Below, piece after piece: positions 38,301 to 47,872 of a stretch of 64,000 nucleotides of DNA; the first letter of the stretch is position 1, and every line of letters begins with the position of its first letter. The stretch comes from Cryptosporidium bovis. Taxonomy: Eukaryota > Apicomplexa > Conoidasida > Eucoccidiorida > Cryptosporidiidae. A program made the translations under genes and the position numbers. Where the stretch lies: assembly GCA_009768925.2 (NCBI GenBank), contig VHIT02000028.1, positions 124,001 to 188,000 of the forward strand. Direction: 5' to 3'. Below the pieces are notes generated by a model, which saw only the letters and a list, made by a program, of their open reading frames with translations, had not been told where the DNA came from and made no database searches.

Positions 38301-40382
38301 AAAAAAGAACAAAGTGTTGAATCAAAAAATTATCCTTTCCCTTATGTAAATAAACACGAAGAAATGGAGGAACTTAAAAAAAAGAGTCTAAAAAATCAAG
38401 GACTGAATCAATCAGGTGTTCCTATTTCTTTGATGAAGTCCTACACAATCCAAAATGTCTATTACCCAAGAATTTCTCAGAATATGTTTACAATTAATAT
38501 CCATATACCCTTTCATTTTATTATTGTAGCAGAAGGCGAAGCCACCAGTAACATAAATAATCTAAAAATTTCAGCAGCAAATTCTGGATTAAGTGTAGGC
38601 GGTGTAATAACAACAATTACGTCAGGAAAAACAGTTACACTTCGTCCTTCAATTGATACAACAATGGAGGAGTTCCTTTCGGATATTTTTATTCCAGTAA
38701 TACCATTGAGGAAAAGGGGCTTTCAAGGAACAAAAAAAACATTTGGATATATTAGAGGTTTTGTTTTACTTGCTTTGCCTGAAGTGGTTGAGAGAATAAA
38801 TTCAATCGGTAATAGTGAGAATGAAGGAGTAAATTCTGAGAGTAACGAGAACAAATATTCAATCGAAATAAAAAAAGCAATCGAAAATAACCAAATATCA
38901 AGATGTTATAGCGAGGATGTGATAAAACATATTATTAATTTAAGTAGTCTTTACAAGAAGTTGAAGGGTGATAACGTTTATCCAAATCCAGTTAGAGTGA
39001 GACTATATATATTATCAGCATTGGCACTCGTTACGCCAGATCCGAATGAGTTTATCGACTTTGATCAGAATTTGACAAAAATGTCAATGGTCGAAAAAGT
39101 AAAAAGTAAATTTTCACTTTTGGGTACATTTGAACAGAAAACGAGGATAAAATCATTCTACATTTCCATAGTTTGTGGTTCGAAGGAAGAAAATTTTAGG
39201 TCTTTAGCAAAAACATCACTTAGTCCACTTTTTTATATTTTCCAAGAGTATAATGTTAATTTTCCAATGGAAGCGAGATTTGAAATTAAAATATGGGGAA
39301 TACAAGAGAAAGTATATCCATATTTTGTTAGTAAGATTTTTGGACTAGTTTACAACGATAATGACGAAAAAGGTGAAAACAAAAAAGGTGAAAACACAAA
39401 TTCAATGACAATAGACGAAGAGAAGAGTGAAGTTACTCAGGAACTTGGACCTGAGTACGACATATTTATTGGAAGTACTGTTCTTGAACTGACAGACCGT
39501 TGGCATAGCAAGGAGTGGCGTCAAATGATGAGAGAGAACCGTATTCCAATAGAATACCGTCCTTTATATAAAGATTGCACTAGTAATTTGAATTACGGTT
39601 TACTACAATTGTGGGTGGAAATTATGAGTTCAAGCAAGGCAGCAATTACAAAAAGATACGAACTTTCAGAACCAATTCCTACAGAAGTAGAGGTTAGAGT
39701 TGTAATATGGGGAGGTAGGAACATTAAAATACCCTTAAATATGGACTATGGAGATTTGATGTTCAAAGCATCACTAGACTGCAAACAATATCCAGAATAT
39801 AGAGCAGATTTTGGAATAAACAATCCTAAAGTACAAGAAACAGATATACATTTTAACTGCAGGAGCGGAGAACCAATATTCAATTGGAGAATCGTTTACC
39901 CTCACCTTGTAACTCCTATAAGTGGTTGTTTATTGCAGCTATCAGCATATCACTACAGTTCCTTTGGGAACCATGAATTCATAGGTGAAGTTAATTTAGA
40001 TTTGAGAAGATATATCATGAAGGTATCAAGTTCATTAGAGTCCATTGATGAAGATGTGGAGTTACCGCTAGTTAATTCTCAAGGCGTTGATTCTTCGTTT
40101 GTTAATGCAGGTTCAGTGCAGGTTACAATTCAGATAATGCCCCAATCTGAGGCTAATAGCAAGAAAGTTGGCATGGGAAGAGAGTTGCCTAACAGATTCC
40201 CAAAACTTGTTACACCATATTCAGGGAGAAATTGGGAAGACTTTTTACAACTGAAAGAGAGACAAGACAAATTAAGGCCAATTTGGATAAAAATAAGAAT
40301 ATTGTATATAATATTCGCGATACTGTTGTTTTTCATAATAGGGGCCATATATCCTGCACTGTTTTATCAATCAATTTCTTAG
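35331..40382 (+). CDS. Ferlin-like multi-C2 tail-anchored protein
   Basis: A 1683-residue protein with several C2 domains and a C-terminal TM, the ferlin plan. C2-like units are seen at about residues 8-120, 186-310, 358-480, 578-720, 885-935 and 1455-1600, and the TM at about 1655-1677. The segment KRHFNIT-x-L-N after the first C2 resembles the FerI region. Ferlins mediate Ca2+-dependent vesicle fusion; in Toxoplasma they act in microneme and rhoptry secretion. Many Ca2+-binding Asp loops look incomplete, so some C2 domains may not bind Ca2+. Short repeats (KGENKKGENTN near 1345) mark disordered linkers. The paralogue (FER1 or FER2) cannot be fixed by eye. Confidence 0.87.
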   Translation: MAKDKRSKYIVGFTIHAGKGFVTPNQNPINPLVVVRCCGREYRTKVKYNKLIATQWDESHSWTDIFLTDTEWDMSFITFEVQSANSFWKNDVIGQCSVQLKTLRQRKNHFLKRHFNITELNDTFTKGILYLTVYACGPNDTPPTSDVLELLNAEEDNFQNNQIDFLSQIVGIPESDKNKLFQEREKQIYNLYVTIYRVEDLLFKKGLRDPFVTVEFSGCSMKTTIARGVLDHNFNECLRFPVVTPIVEDIIILKLWDGSTKQPTLITQGKFSFAKVRSTIIPVRWYNFYGNSCSDIEFLSEVSTDNYFTENIHTENDMYIGRILLSLKTELLRNMDQLMPAQIISAQPLDELFTRPCQVVADVYSVKGIFGKNACVEVSIGPVKRRTEFVQREKSEQKYEHTRNGVKIVESGKQINMDNFFFGPAEGRVPTIEIESQSREEHTWDVIISVYTHDRLKTDNNSKHGTLTNNEIAIGSRRVAYFRAAITNIPIYLENKPMSPIWLPLKQTNEGWLDLIKNKEVDANERFIPIEDLNEGKKKEKNIQEIDLYSIGSSAILISISKHFSTTVRRTKRHTVKAIDYEIRCYLYACRNLKESGKDEKTNPYVVISSSGVYTTSSIKIGTTNPTFMECITLRVKVEVDPLSSLPIVSPITVSVFSRHSWGKRYIGSCICIYDRIKGRNKKSELANRIEPYWVKLKGGRKLHSHVGDILICIDMVKACDSKMIPPQPLFPELRKVQMIVTTTFLQELFMMTDENVRENIKSKIQSNDNSFFKQGIIGSKIEQLKVLNNVNGDFFLENHERGNSISTEIKNPVIEFVVSPFGRVDASIDSEVKKNEGNQEGKGMNTNNKSSIPTFRHILQWKSLTNSGKKEFINKTWKTMNGYNFEFFKSITLDIFLPVSPLFDPRLTIRVFEGIVDETKLIGEFILPLVTFLPWIPDVDSADDWISAKHDFSNNIDISTIVNAFMKGNKKNLIKHSGLVSIALADMQEKKEQSVESKNYPFPYVNKHEEMEELKKKSLKNQGLNQSGVPISLMKSYTIQNVYYPRISQNMFTINIHIPFHFIIVAEGEATSNINNLKISAANSGLSVGGVITTITSGKTVTLRPSIDTTMEEFLSDIFIPVIPLRKRGFQGTKKTFGYIRGFVLLALPEVVERINSIGNSENEGVNSESNENKYSIEIKKAIENNQISRCYSEDVIKHIINLSSLYKKLKGDNVYPNPVRVRLYILSALALVTPDPNEFIDFDQNLTKMSMVEKVKSKFSLLGTFEQKTRIKSFYISIVCGSKEENFRSLAKTSLSPLFYIFQEYNVNFPMEARFEIKIWGIQEKVYPYFVSKIFGLVYNDNDEKGENKKGENTNSMTIDEEKSEVTQELGPEYDIFIGSTVLELTDRWHSKEWRQMMRENRIPIEYRPLYKDCTSNLNYGLLQLWVEIMSSSKAAITKRYELSEPIPTEVEVRVVIWGGRNIKIPLNMDYGDLMFKASLDCKQYPEYRADFGINNPKVQETDIHFNCRSGEPIFNWRIVYPHLVTPISGCLLQLSAYHYSSFGNHEFIGEVNLDLRRYIMKVSSSLESIDEDVELPLVNSQGVDSSFVNAGSVQVTIQIMPQSEANSKKVGMGRELPNRFPKLVTPYSGRNWEDFLQLKERQDKLRPIWIKIRILYIIFAILLFFIIGAIYPALFYQSIS

Positions 40383-40488
40383 TAATACGCGCTATTTTGT
40401 GTTTGCATGTTCCCACATAATTATAGAAATAAGTATTAATGCAAGTATTATAGTATATATGCTTGAAATTTTAGAAGATAAAATATAA

Positions 40489-40881
40489 ATGAGCTCTAAT
40501 AAGCTAATTTCTCTTTCAAAGGTATCAATTCTTGATTTGTTAGAAATTAGGGGAAAGCATTGCCAGAATCAAGACAAGTCAAATAATATTATTAAAGAGA
40601 TGACTTCATTGGAGAATATAAATCAAAGAATTAGGGAGGTAAATAAGTGCCCTATAGTCATTGAAGGTGAAAAAAAGTCTGAAGATGAGCTAGGAATTTA
40701 CAAAAATTCCTCTTTAATTGAAAACAACATAAACGAATGTTACTTCACAAATGTGAATAAATATTCAATAAAAGAGAAAGGAGGAAATCTTGGCAACAGA
40801 AACAGTGAGAAAATAAACACAACTTTTGGGTTATGGAACAAGATACAAAATGATATTGACAGCATTACTTCAGTTAAATGA
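40489..40881 (+). CDS. Small unknown protein
   Basis: A 130-residue hydrophilic protein, tail-to-tail with the glucan water dikinase gene (10 bases apart). It starts with a short helix-like segment (SKVSILDLLEIRG) and is otherwise Asn/Lys/Glu-rich without a domain. The frame length and the composition, like that of its neighbours, support a real gene, but there is no homology clue. Confidence 0.55.
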   Translation: MSSNKLISLSKVSILDLLEIRGKHCQNQDKSNNIIKEMTSLENINQRIREVNKCPIVIEGEKKSEDELGIYKNSSLIENNINECYFTNVNKYSIKEKGGNLGNRNSEKINTTFGLWNKIQNDIDSITSVK

Positions 40882-40891
40882 ATTTATAGTT

Positions 40892-43800
40892 TTATACCTG
40901 AGGCCTTGATTGAACAATTGCTACATTAAAGTCAGTTTTATTCGTTGATGAATCCAGGTATTCAATTATACAACCTTCTATATCCTGTGGGATTCCATTG
41001 TATTCATCTTGAATATAAAAAGCAATCGTTGCAAGAAGTTTAATTATTTCAGTTCTGTATTTTTCATTATTCATAATTAGCTGATCTAAGTAAGTTATAT
41101 ACCTACTTGAAGGTTCAAATAATGGAATAGATTGAAACACTCCTGCACCTGCAAATCCTTCAATATCCTCTGCATTAGAGTCAGACCTAAATATGTAATT
41201 GTTATTAATCCCATTAAGTTTGAATTCTGTAGAATTCTTTACGCAGTTAAATGAATCGAAAACACCTATAGACTTTGAAGGTAAAGAAATAATATCAAAA
41301 CAGATAATGAATTGGTTGTCTTTATAATTTTTGTTATTTCTAATTCTTTTCGATGTAAATCCCAATGATTTTCCACATGAGTTGGAAACAAGAGTCTCTC
41401 CAAGACCTAGAACAATTTCACCATACATCTCATCATAATTTGTGTCTTCCCTGTCGCTATTTGAATTATTTTGAGTTTTTATAGGGTTTTTGCTATGCAA
41501 AACAAAAGCATATTTTGCATTAATAAGCTTTTGTATTACGACTGACATGAATACATTTGAAAGTGATTGCCCTATTTTCCTCATATTGTAGTATGCTAAA
41601 GGTTGGTAGACTGAACACCAAACTTTTTTGATTTGGCTCCAAATCAATTTACTAACCTTTGAATTTCTCATACTAATCAAATCTACCTTGTTCATTTGAT
41701 TCTCAGAAATAGCTGAGGTGAAGTTATTCGAATCGTCATTTTCGAATTTATAAATGGCTTTGTTGACCTCATCTATTAATTGTGTGCTTGGTTCCAACTC
41801 ATTTTCAATGATATCGCAAATCATACTTAATGTACCTGATATTTCATCCTTATTTAGATCAGATTCTTCAAGAAGTTTCATGTTTTTACTCACTTTGTCA
41901 TTAATACTGCCACTAAATAATTTTTGTAGAGTTCCGAAAGGGAGCGAAACACAATTTGGAACAAAAAATGGTGGTTTATTCTCTGAATTCAGCATTACTT
42001 TAAGCTTAACCAAATTTATGGCCTTTTTTCCAACCTTGTTCTCGTCCATTTCGTTCGGATATAAGACCCAAGAATCACTAATTTCTTTAATTTTGTTCTT
42101 GAATTCGAATAACCTTGATTTTTGCTTAACATTTGTTTGCAAAACCGACTTTTTTATCAGTAACTCCTTTGTAATATCTTTTTTTTGAATATTAATTCTC
42201 ATATCATTTGTTACTTGAATTTCACAAATGTCACCTGTATTTACTTTGTCAGCATTCTCTGATAAAATCGCAGGATTTTGGCAAACAACAAGCAAAACTG
42301 ACATATTTCTAGCTCTAACAGATAAGTGAGAGAGTATATCCGGAGAGTAGTCCGGATTTGTAAGTATTATTCCAGTAACATTCATTGGAATGTCTTCTTC
42401 CCCAGAAATATAAGAACAAATGACGATTTTTGGATACTCGTCCTCACCTATATCAGTGACTCTGTTTACTTTTTTCACAATTCCAATATATTTTTGATCG
42501 GATCTCCAGGATGGATTGTAACTTATAAATTGCCAGTCTTGTAGTTTATTATTTGGTGCATTGTTTAACAAATAATTGTTTATTCGCTTAATTTGAAGTG
42601 ATATAGTAGAAAGCAAAGTAGACCTGAGTATCTCATCCATAAAGTTCTTCATAATCGGATCACCCTCCTTCAAGCCAATGTTCTTTGAAAAAAAAACGAC
42701 TTTAGGGTCCCAATCAGTATAAGTTTTATCCAGATAATTTCCAACGAAAATATGAAGTCTTTCTAAAATACTCTTTAATAAGAGATTATTTCTAAGATTT
42801 GATGAGTCCCTAATAAAGTTTTCCCAATCAAAACAAATAGCTGCCAATTCTTTACTAGTCGGATTGTGACCAAATAAAATCGAAAGGAACGAATTCAATT
42901 CGTTTACCAAGTTATTTAAGTCACAATGATTGTTTGTTATTGTGCACATTGATTGGACAAACATTCCTTGCAAATTCTCCAGTCCTAAGTCCAAAAAGAG
43001 CAGTTCCTTTATTGCATGTTTGTTATATTTGTCCGAAGAGCAGCCACCATGAGAATAATAAATTGAATTTAAGATTTTTTCCCTTGCATTGCTAATTGTC
43101 ATGAGTCTTCCATGAAGAACAACTAAATCCTTTGTATCATCAAACTTCTTGGAATCACCAAAAACAATAGAGGCACAAATATTTTGCAATTCTGTGTCCA
43201 TATATTGTCTTGAGTAATGTAATGATCTTTGTAAATTAAGTGCTTCATGAACATCTATTAATACTTCTAGATATTGTTCAAAGTCGCGAACTAACGTATT
43301 TATGTCAGTACCATTAGGTAAAAATGGTTTTGTTGTAATTGGTCGATCATACGATGATATTTTTTCATAAGACAATCCATTTTCAAAGAGCACTCTTGAG
43401 AAAACCTCCTCGTTTCCATTACTTTTTAGATATCCGATGATAGAACGACATATTCCAACGTCATCAGGAGTTGTATTATTATGTAACTTTTGGTGCCATT
43501 GCTCATAAAACGTTCCATGTTGCTCAGGAATACCATTTTTATGCATAATGTGCAAAATCCTATCTCTAACTTCCTGACCTCGTGAGCCACCTCTAATAAC
43601 TGTCTGCAATATAAGTCTAATTTGAGACCTATATTCGGGGAATTCAACCCACTTTGACACAACGGAAAATGATGCATTCTCAGCCGAATGAGCCAATAAC
43701 CTCGGAGCCGTATTGTAATTTCTTTGCCAATCTAAAACACCAAGAACATTAAATCTCATCCAAATCATGATCCAAGACCAGAACTCCTCAACTTCCGAAT

Positions 43801-45847
43801 TTAGATTTTCTATTAACGCATCAGCGATTATCAATTTTGAGGCGAAACTTTTTGATTCAACCTCCTCTTTAAACTTATTTGACCATATTACCTGGTAATA
43901 TTTTGAAATTTGAGTGTAAGAACTACTTTCCTTAAATTCTCTGTGCCACTTTTGAATGATACTATCCATCAAATTATATCTATGCATCAGTGTCATACTT
44001 GACCAGTCAACTTCTGCAACAATTATATTTTCAATAATATCGGACCATGGGCCTTTCCATTTTCTATTTATATCAGTTTCTGAAATAGAGATAGGAACTT
44101 CAATATCCTTATCTCCATCCTTGTACCAATGTACATTTCCATAGACATCTTCCCCTCTAAACACACACACAAATCTATTATATAATTCCAATGTTGATTT
44201 ATCTATGATAATTTCCAACTCCTGTTCAAAAATAAGACTAGTTGTTTTTTCTTTTAGTAAAAGCTCAGTTTCCAGTGCCTTATCATCAACTTCTATGCTG
44301 TTAGCCGGACGACAAGAATTCGGAGGGCATCTCCACCCCACTTTTCTCCCCTTTATTGAACTGTCCAATAAACCCCAATGTAATAACAACATTCCCTTTG
44401 ATATTGTTTTTAAAATTAATATGCAATTTGAATTACGATTTATTGATATTAAATAGAGTAAACCCATTTCTTCAGATAAGTGATAAATCTTATTTGCTAT
44501 TATAGACTCATTGGAAATTGAATATTTATTCATAGTATCATGTTTGTATTTGTCTTTTTTGCCGAGGAATTCCTGAATTTTGCACTTCCACCTTTTATCA
44601 TCACCGATAAAATTCAAATTTAAAGTTGAATCTATATTAACATTTTTGGACAGTAACGGGAATTCATATGTAAAATCACCATTATCTGCAGATTTTACCC
44701 ATTTTATTGAGTTTGTGTTGCCATTCTTTGGACAAATTTTAATTACAAATACTAAGCCTCTGAAAATACCTAATAATTCTTCCGGAAGTTGTAAAACACA
44801 AGTAGAATATTTGTCTTCCTTTTTAAATGTTATTTCAGACGCTTGACTATTTATATTGTCTATTAAGGTATCGCTATTTAATTTTTTCAAAAAATTATAT
44901 GGTGAATTCCAAACTATGTGATCTGTACTCTTCGTAAGACCAAAATGGAGGATGATTTCACACTCGTTTAATAATTTTGTGTCCATTTTTGAAAGTTCTG
45001 CTTCCATATTTACGATATCAGTAAATATCATTATTGTAAACAATCCCGGTTTATTTGAAACTTCATTATTTCTACTAGAAACAAGGTAAACGAAAGAGTT
45101 TGTTTTTTTGTTATTTGTGTGATAAAATTTATGTTGTAAGCCATTTTCATTATTTTGGTCATTCTGTGTTAGTAGATAACATCTTGAATCACGAATTTCT
45201 TTGTTTTTAAATTCATTCTCTATGTATTTTCTGTATAGATTATTACACATAAATATTTCGTCTACCAATTCCAGTAAAAATAATTCCTCCCCAATAGGCA
45301 GAAAAAAATCTAGATTTCTATCTGCACTCTTAATCCAAGTCTTGATCATGGACTTAGACACAAAATTCGGGCTCGTATTAGTACTTAAATAAAACACAAA
45401 TTTCATTCCCCACTCTCTGTTTTCGTAATTTAACCAGTTAGTAATGTTTTCACAATTTTCTAATCCATTTATTGCGTTCTCATCCTTTGTTTTTTTGTGA
45501 GAAAATCTTAGATGGGAAATATCCATTGTAATTTCACAAGAAAGGGCAACCCCATCCTTACATGGTGATAGCATTGATTCACATGATATTCCGTCTTCGC
45601 ATTTTTCAGGAGTAGCACCATTTGAAGAGAACAAACAACTTGTTGGTTGAACCCAGTTTGAGTTTCTGTTTGAGGATACACCCCAATGTAAAACCAAAGG
45701 GGAGTCCAGTTCAACAGTTGGTGAAAATACTATGTTAATCAACAACTTCTTTTTGTTTTCTATAATTTTTAGCTGAGACTCAACAGTCGATCCATCTGAA
45801 CACTTATTACTTATTGATTTACAATACTCAACATTATTTTTAGTCAT
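40892..45847 (-). CDS. GWD: Alpha-glucan water dikinase (R1-type) with three starch-binding modules
   Basis: A 1651-residue enzyme that transfers the beta-phosphate of ATP to amylopectin and so opens storage polysaccharide to degradation. The N-terminal half has three carbohydrate-binding (CBM45-like) modules, each with an LxLHWG or LHFG strand and a distal W-x-K-x-x-D stretch ending in a Pro: strands near residues 52, 298 and 487. The conserved middle contains FYEQWHQKLHNNTTPDDV near 785-800. The phosphohistidine domain has LSHLSVRARN with catalytic His near 1172. The C-terminal ATP-grasp domain shows FRSDSNAEDIEGFAG near 1553. All key parts look intact. Amylopectin granules are the energy store of coccidian and Cryptosporidium stages. 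Confidence 0.94.
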   Translation of the reverse strand: MTKNNVEYCKSISNKCSDGSTVESQLKIIENKKKLLINIVFSPTVELDSPLVLHWGVSSNRNSNWVQPTSCLFSSNGATPEKCEDGISCESMLSPCKDGVALSCEITMDISHLRFSHKKTKDENAINGLENCENITNWLNYENREWGMKFVFYLSTNTSPNFVSKSMIKTWIKSADRNLDFFLPIGEELFLLELVDEIFMCNNLYRKYIENEFKNKEIRDSRCYLLTQNDQNNENGLQHKFYHTNNKKTNSFVYLVSSRNNEVSNKPGLFTIMIFTDIVNMEAELSKMDTKLLNECEIILHFGLTKSTDHIVWNSPYNFLKKLNSDTLIDNINSQASEITFKKEDKYSTCVLQLPEELLGIFRGLVFVIKICPKNGNTNSIKWVKSADNGDFTYEFPLLSKNVNIDSTLNLNFIGDDKRWKCKIQEFLGKKDKYKHDTMNKYSISNESIIANKIYHLSEEMGLLYLISINRNSNCILILKTISKGMLLLHWGLLDSSIKGRKVGWRCPPNSCRPANSIEVDDKALETELLLKEKTTSLIFEQELEIIIDKSTLELYNRFVCVFRGEDVYGNVHWYKDGDKDIEVPISISETDINRKWKGPWSDIIENIIVAEVDWSSMTLMHRYNLMDSIIQKWHREFKESSSYTQISKYYQVIWSNKFKEEVESKSFASKLIIADALIENLNSEVEEFWSWIMIWMRFNVLGVLDWQRNYNTAPRLLAHSAENASFSVVSKWVEFPEYRSQIRLILQTVIRGGSRGQEVRDRILHIMHKNGIPEQHGTFYEQWHQKLHNNTTPDDVGICRSIIGYLKSNGNEEVFSRVLFENGLSYEKISSYDRPITTKPFLPNGTDINTLVRDFEQYLEVLIDVHEALNLQRSLHYSRQYMDTELQNICASIVFGDSKKFDDTKDLVVLHGRLMTISNAREKILNSIYYSHGGCSSDKYNKHAIKELLFLDLGLENLQGMFVQSMCTITNNHCDLNNLVNELNSFLSILFGHNPTSKELAAICFDWENFIRDSSNLRNNLLLKSILERLHIFVGNYLDKTYTDWDPKVVFFSKNIGLKEGDPIMKNFMDEILRSTLLSTISLQIKRINNYLLNNAPNNKLQDWQFISYNPSWRSDQKYIGIVKKVNRVTDIGEDEYPKIVICSYISGEEDIPMNVTGIILTNPDYSPDILSHLSVRARNMSVLLVVCQNPAILSENADKVNTGDICEIQVTNDMRINIQKKDITKELLIKKSVLQTNVKQKSRLFEFKNKIKEISDSWVLYPNEMDENKVGKKAINLVKLKVMLNSENKPPFFVPNCVSLPFGTLQKLFSGSINDKVSKNMKLLEESDLNKDEISGTLSMICDIIENELEPSTQLIDEVNKAIYKFENDDSNNFTSAISENQMNKVDLISMRNSKVSKLIWSQIKKVWCSVYQPLAYYNMRKIGQSLSNVFMSVVIQKLINAKYAFVLHSKNPIKTQNNSNSDREDTNYDEMYGEIVLGLGETLVSNSCGKSLGFTSKRIRNNKNYKDNQFIICFDIISLPSKSIGVFDSFNCVKNSTEFKLNGINNNYIFRSDSNAEDIEGFAGAGVFQSIPLFEPSSRYITYLDQLIMNNEKYRTEIIKLLATIAFYIQDEYNGIPQDIEGCIIEYLDSSTNKTDFNVAIVQSRPQV

Positions 45848-46174
45848 TTCTGTAAATACTTTTCCTTTAAAAGAAATTTATGAAAGAAAACCCACTCAAA
45901 TGGACTATTATAATCGAAATTACACTTAAACTGGGAATGATGTTCATACATGTATTGGGAACATATTTTTATGTTTACATGCATGTAAATTTCGATTTAC
46001 CCTTGGAAATTATTAATGAGCGGCTTTCTAAAATTCTATTATTTCTTTCCGGAGTATTTATTGCTTTGAAGAAATTACTAAAAAATAAAATAATCTTTAT
46101 TATTTTTGTTAGTATTGTTACTTTTTTAGTATATATCATCACATTTTTATTTTTTCTAGTTAAATAAGGCTGAG
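45848..46174. other. Divergent spacer between glucan dikinase and MA3 gene
   Basis: A 327-base spacer that is almost filled by a plus-strand 95-codon frame (45880-46167), listed separately. Otherwise it is AT-rich without a clear motif. Confidence 0.4.
45880..46167 (+). CDS. Possible 95-residue membrane protein
   Basis: A 95-codon frame that fills the spacer and stops 7 bases before the next start codon. It encodes a hydrophobic protein with two or three TM-like helices (about residues 8-34, 48-66 and 69-94) and a Lys-rich loop. With stop codons expected about every 12 codons at this base composition, a 95-codon frame in a 327-base gap is unlikely by chance. However, AT-rich spacers favour Phe/Ile/Leu codons, which mimic TM segments. 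The family is not recognised. It may instead lie in the 5' leader of the MA3 gene. Confidence 0.4.
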   Translation: MKENPLKWTIIIEITLKLGMMFIHVLGTYFYVYMHVNFDLPLEIINERLSKILLFLSGVFIALKKLLKNKIIFIIFVSIVTFLVYIITFLFFLVK

Positions 46175-47845
46175 ATGGAAGAAGAATCCCCAATAAACTC
46201 TCCGATAAGAGCATTAGATACAAAGGATCCGGTATTTGATAGTGAATCTGAGAATGAGAATGTTTCTTATTCTGTAATTGATGTTGAGAAGAGGGAAAGG
46301 ATGGTAGAAACTTTTTCTTGGAGCCCTCAGGGAAGGGGGATAGAGACAGGATGCTCGATGCCCATTGAAGAGTTTAGAGTTAGAATAAAAAACCTTTGTC
46401 AGGACTATTTTTTAGATTATAAAACGCAAGACTTCATTAATGGCTTGAGACTACTTTCCTCTCCATCATTACACAACTTGGTCGTTGTAATTGCAATTAG
46501 AATGTCATTGGACTATAATGTAACTGTACAACAACAAGTTTCAGCCCTACTCACGATATTGAAAGATGCTCGACTAATAACTCAACAACAAATTGAAGAT
46601 GGTTTGGAAAAATTAATTCAATCAATTGATGATATATGCTTAGATGCGCCTTTTTCACCGGAAAGGCTTGAATCCGTTGTTGATTGTGCAATATTAGATG
46701 GCATTATACCAGAAAACTTCAGATGTAGATATCCAGAAACTTTCCTCAATAAACTTATTGAATTAAGGAAGATTCCAGATACTTCTTCTCCAGAGGCCAG
46801 TAGTATTTCACGCGATATTAAAGGTCCAACTAACCATTTAAATACATTGAGAGCATTTAAATCATATATTATAAACTATGAGGAGGATTTTTTCTCCTCT
46901 GGTTTTAAAGCAGTAGAAGTTGATAAAATATTGGCAGATGCACGCATTTTTGCCTATAAAACTGCATATTGGAATGGAATAGACTGGAATCCAGATTCAT
47001 TTGAAGAACCAACAGATGGAAATATTTCTATTCCTTCAACGTTTTCATTTAATCATGAATTTGTCAAATTTGTTATTAAATCATCTATGAGTAGAAATGA
47101 TTCACAAAGAGAGCTGGTTTCAAGTGGTCTTAACTTAATTTCTCCCTCCATAATTAATTCTGTTGATATATCCCTTGGTCTCATGAGAATTTTGGGTGAT
47201 TTGGATGACTTGTCTCTTGATGTTACAAATGCATGTGAACTAACAACAAAATTTATATCCAGGTGTGTTGTTGATGAACTCATTCCACCTTCTTTCGTAG
47301 CTGTAAATTTGATACTACATATGGGTGGCCCTGGTGGCACTCAGTCATTGAAAATGGCGGAGGAGTTCCTAACCGGTAAACCTAGGAATATCTTGAGGCT
47401 ACAAACAAAGAATATTTGGAATAAAAAAACAGTTACAGAAGATAGAGTATTTGAAACAGAATTAACTAATATATTGAACAACTACTCTTCCGAATTAGAC
47501 AAAAGAGAATGTATTAAATCTTTACATTCATTAAATATTGCCGAAAAAGAGAAGGCTGTGAGGTTGATTATCAATTACTTTATTGAAAAGACTCTTAAAA
47601 ACAACAGTTCATGTAATTCTAATAATGATGTTGAATTGAATGTGGGATTATCTCTTTTGGAATATCTCTTGAGCCAGGGATTCCTCGATGAGGACATCAT
47701 AATGGAGGGGTTTAACAATTCGTACGAAAAAATATCCAACTTTTCTTTTGATAGTTCTCAAGTTCAAACAGTATTTGACTTGTTTATTAAAAGAGCAAAA
47801 AAACGGGCTTTGTTACCTTCACATTGGAACGTTGGGAACGAATAG
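46175..47845 (+). CDS. MA3-domain protein (PDCD4/MRF-like translation regulator)
   Basis: A 556-residue helical protein with three MA3 repeats at about residues 62-195, 288-378 and 425-550. Each has the paired-helix pattern ending in a DELIPPSFV-like element (DGIIPENF, DELIPPSF, and RALLPSHW at the very end). MA3 domains bind eIF4A. PDCD4 of animals and the MRF proteins of plants use them to hold back or tune translation, and in both groups they are targets of the TOR/S6K pathway. The N-terminal Ser/Glu-rich segment has Ser-Pro sites. The region 200-285 lacks a clear MA3 fold. Animal PDCD4 has two MA3 units and plant MRF four, so three is intermediate. Confidence 0.87.
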   Translation: MEEESPINSPIRALDTKDPVFDSESENENVSYSVIDVEKRERMVETFSWSPQGRGIETGCSMPIEEFRVRIKNLCQDYFLDYKTQDFINGLRLLSSPSLHNLVVVIAIRMSLDYNVTVQQQVSALLTILKDARLITQQQIEDGLEKLIQSIDDICLDAPFSPERLESVVDCAILDGIIPENFRCRYPETFLNKLIELRKIPDTSSPEASSISRDIKGPTNHLNTLRAFKSYIINYEEDFFSSGFKAVEVDKILADARIFAYKTAYWNGIDWNPDSFEEPTDGNISIPSTFSFNHEFVKFVIKSSMSRNDSQRELVSSGLNLISPSIINSVDISLGLMRILGDLDDLSLDVTNACELTTKFISRCVVDELIPPSFVAVNLILHMGGPGGTQSLKMAEEFLTGKPRNILRLQTKNIWNKKTVTEDRVFETELTNILNNYSSELDKRECIKSLHSLNIAEKEKAVRLIINYFIEKTLKNNSSCNSNNDVELNVGLSLLEYLLSQGFLDEDIIMEGFNNSYEKISNFSFDSSQVQTVFDLFIKRAKKRALLPSHWNVGNE

Positions 47846-47872
47846 TCAATCATCTTAAATCTTAAAGAAAAA

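Noticed and set aside
41754-42188. 144-codon plus-strand frame inside the glucan water dikinase gene
   Set aside because: It is antisense to a clearly conserved coding region and has the hydrophobic, Ser-rich composition typical of shadow frames.
45975-46223. 82-codon minus-strand frame overlapping the MA3 gene start
   Set aside because: It overlaps a conserved gene start and is antisense to the possible 95-residue frame; nothing supports it.
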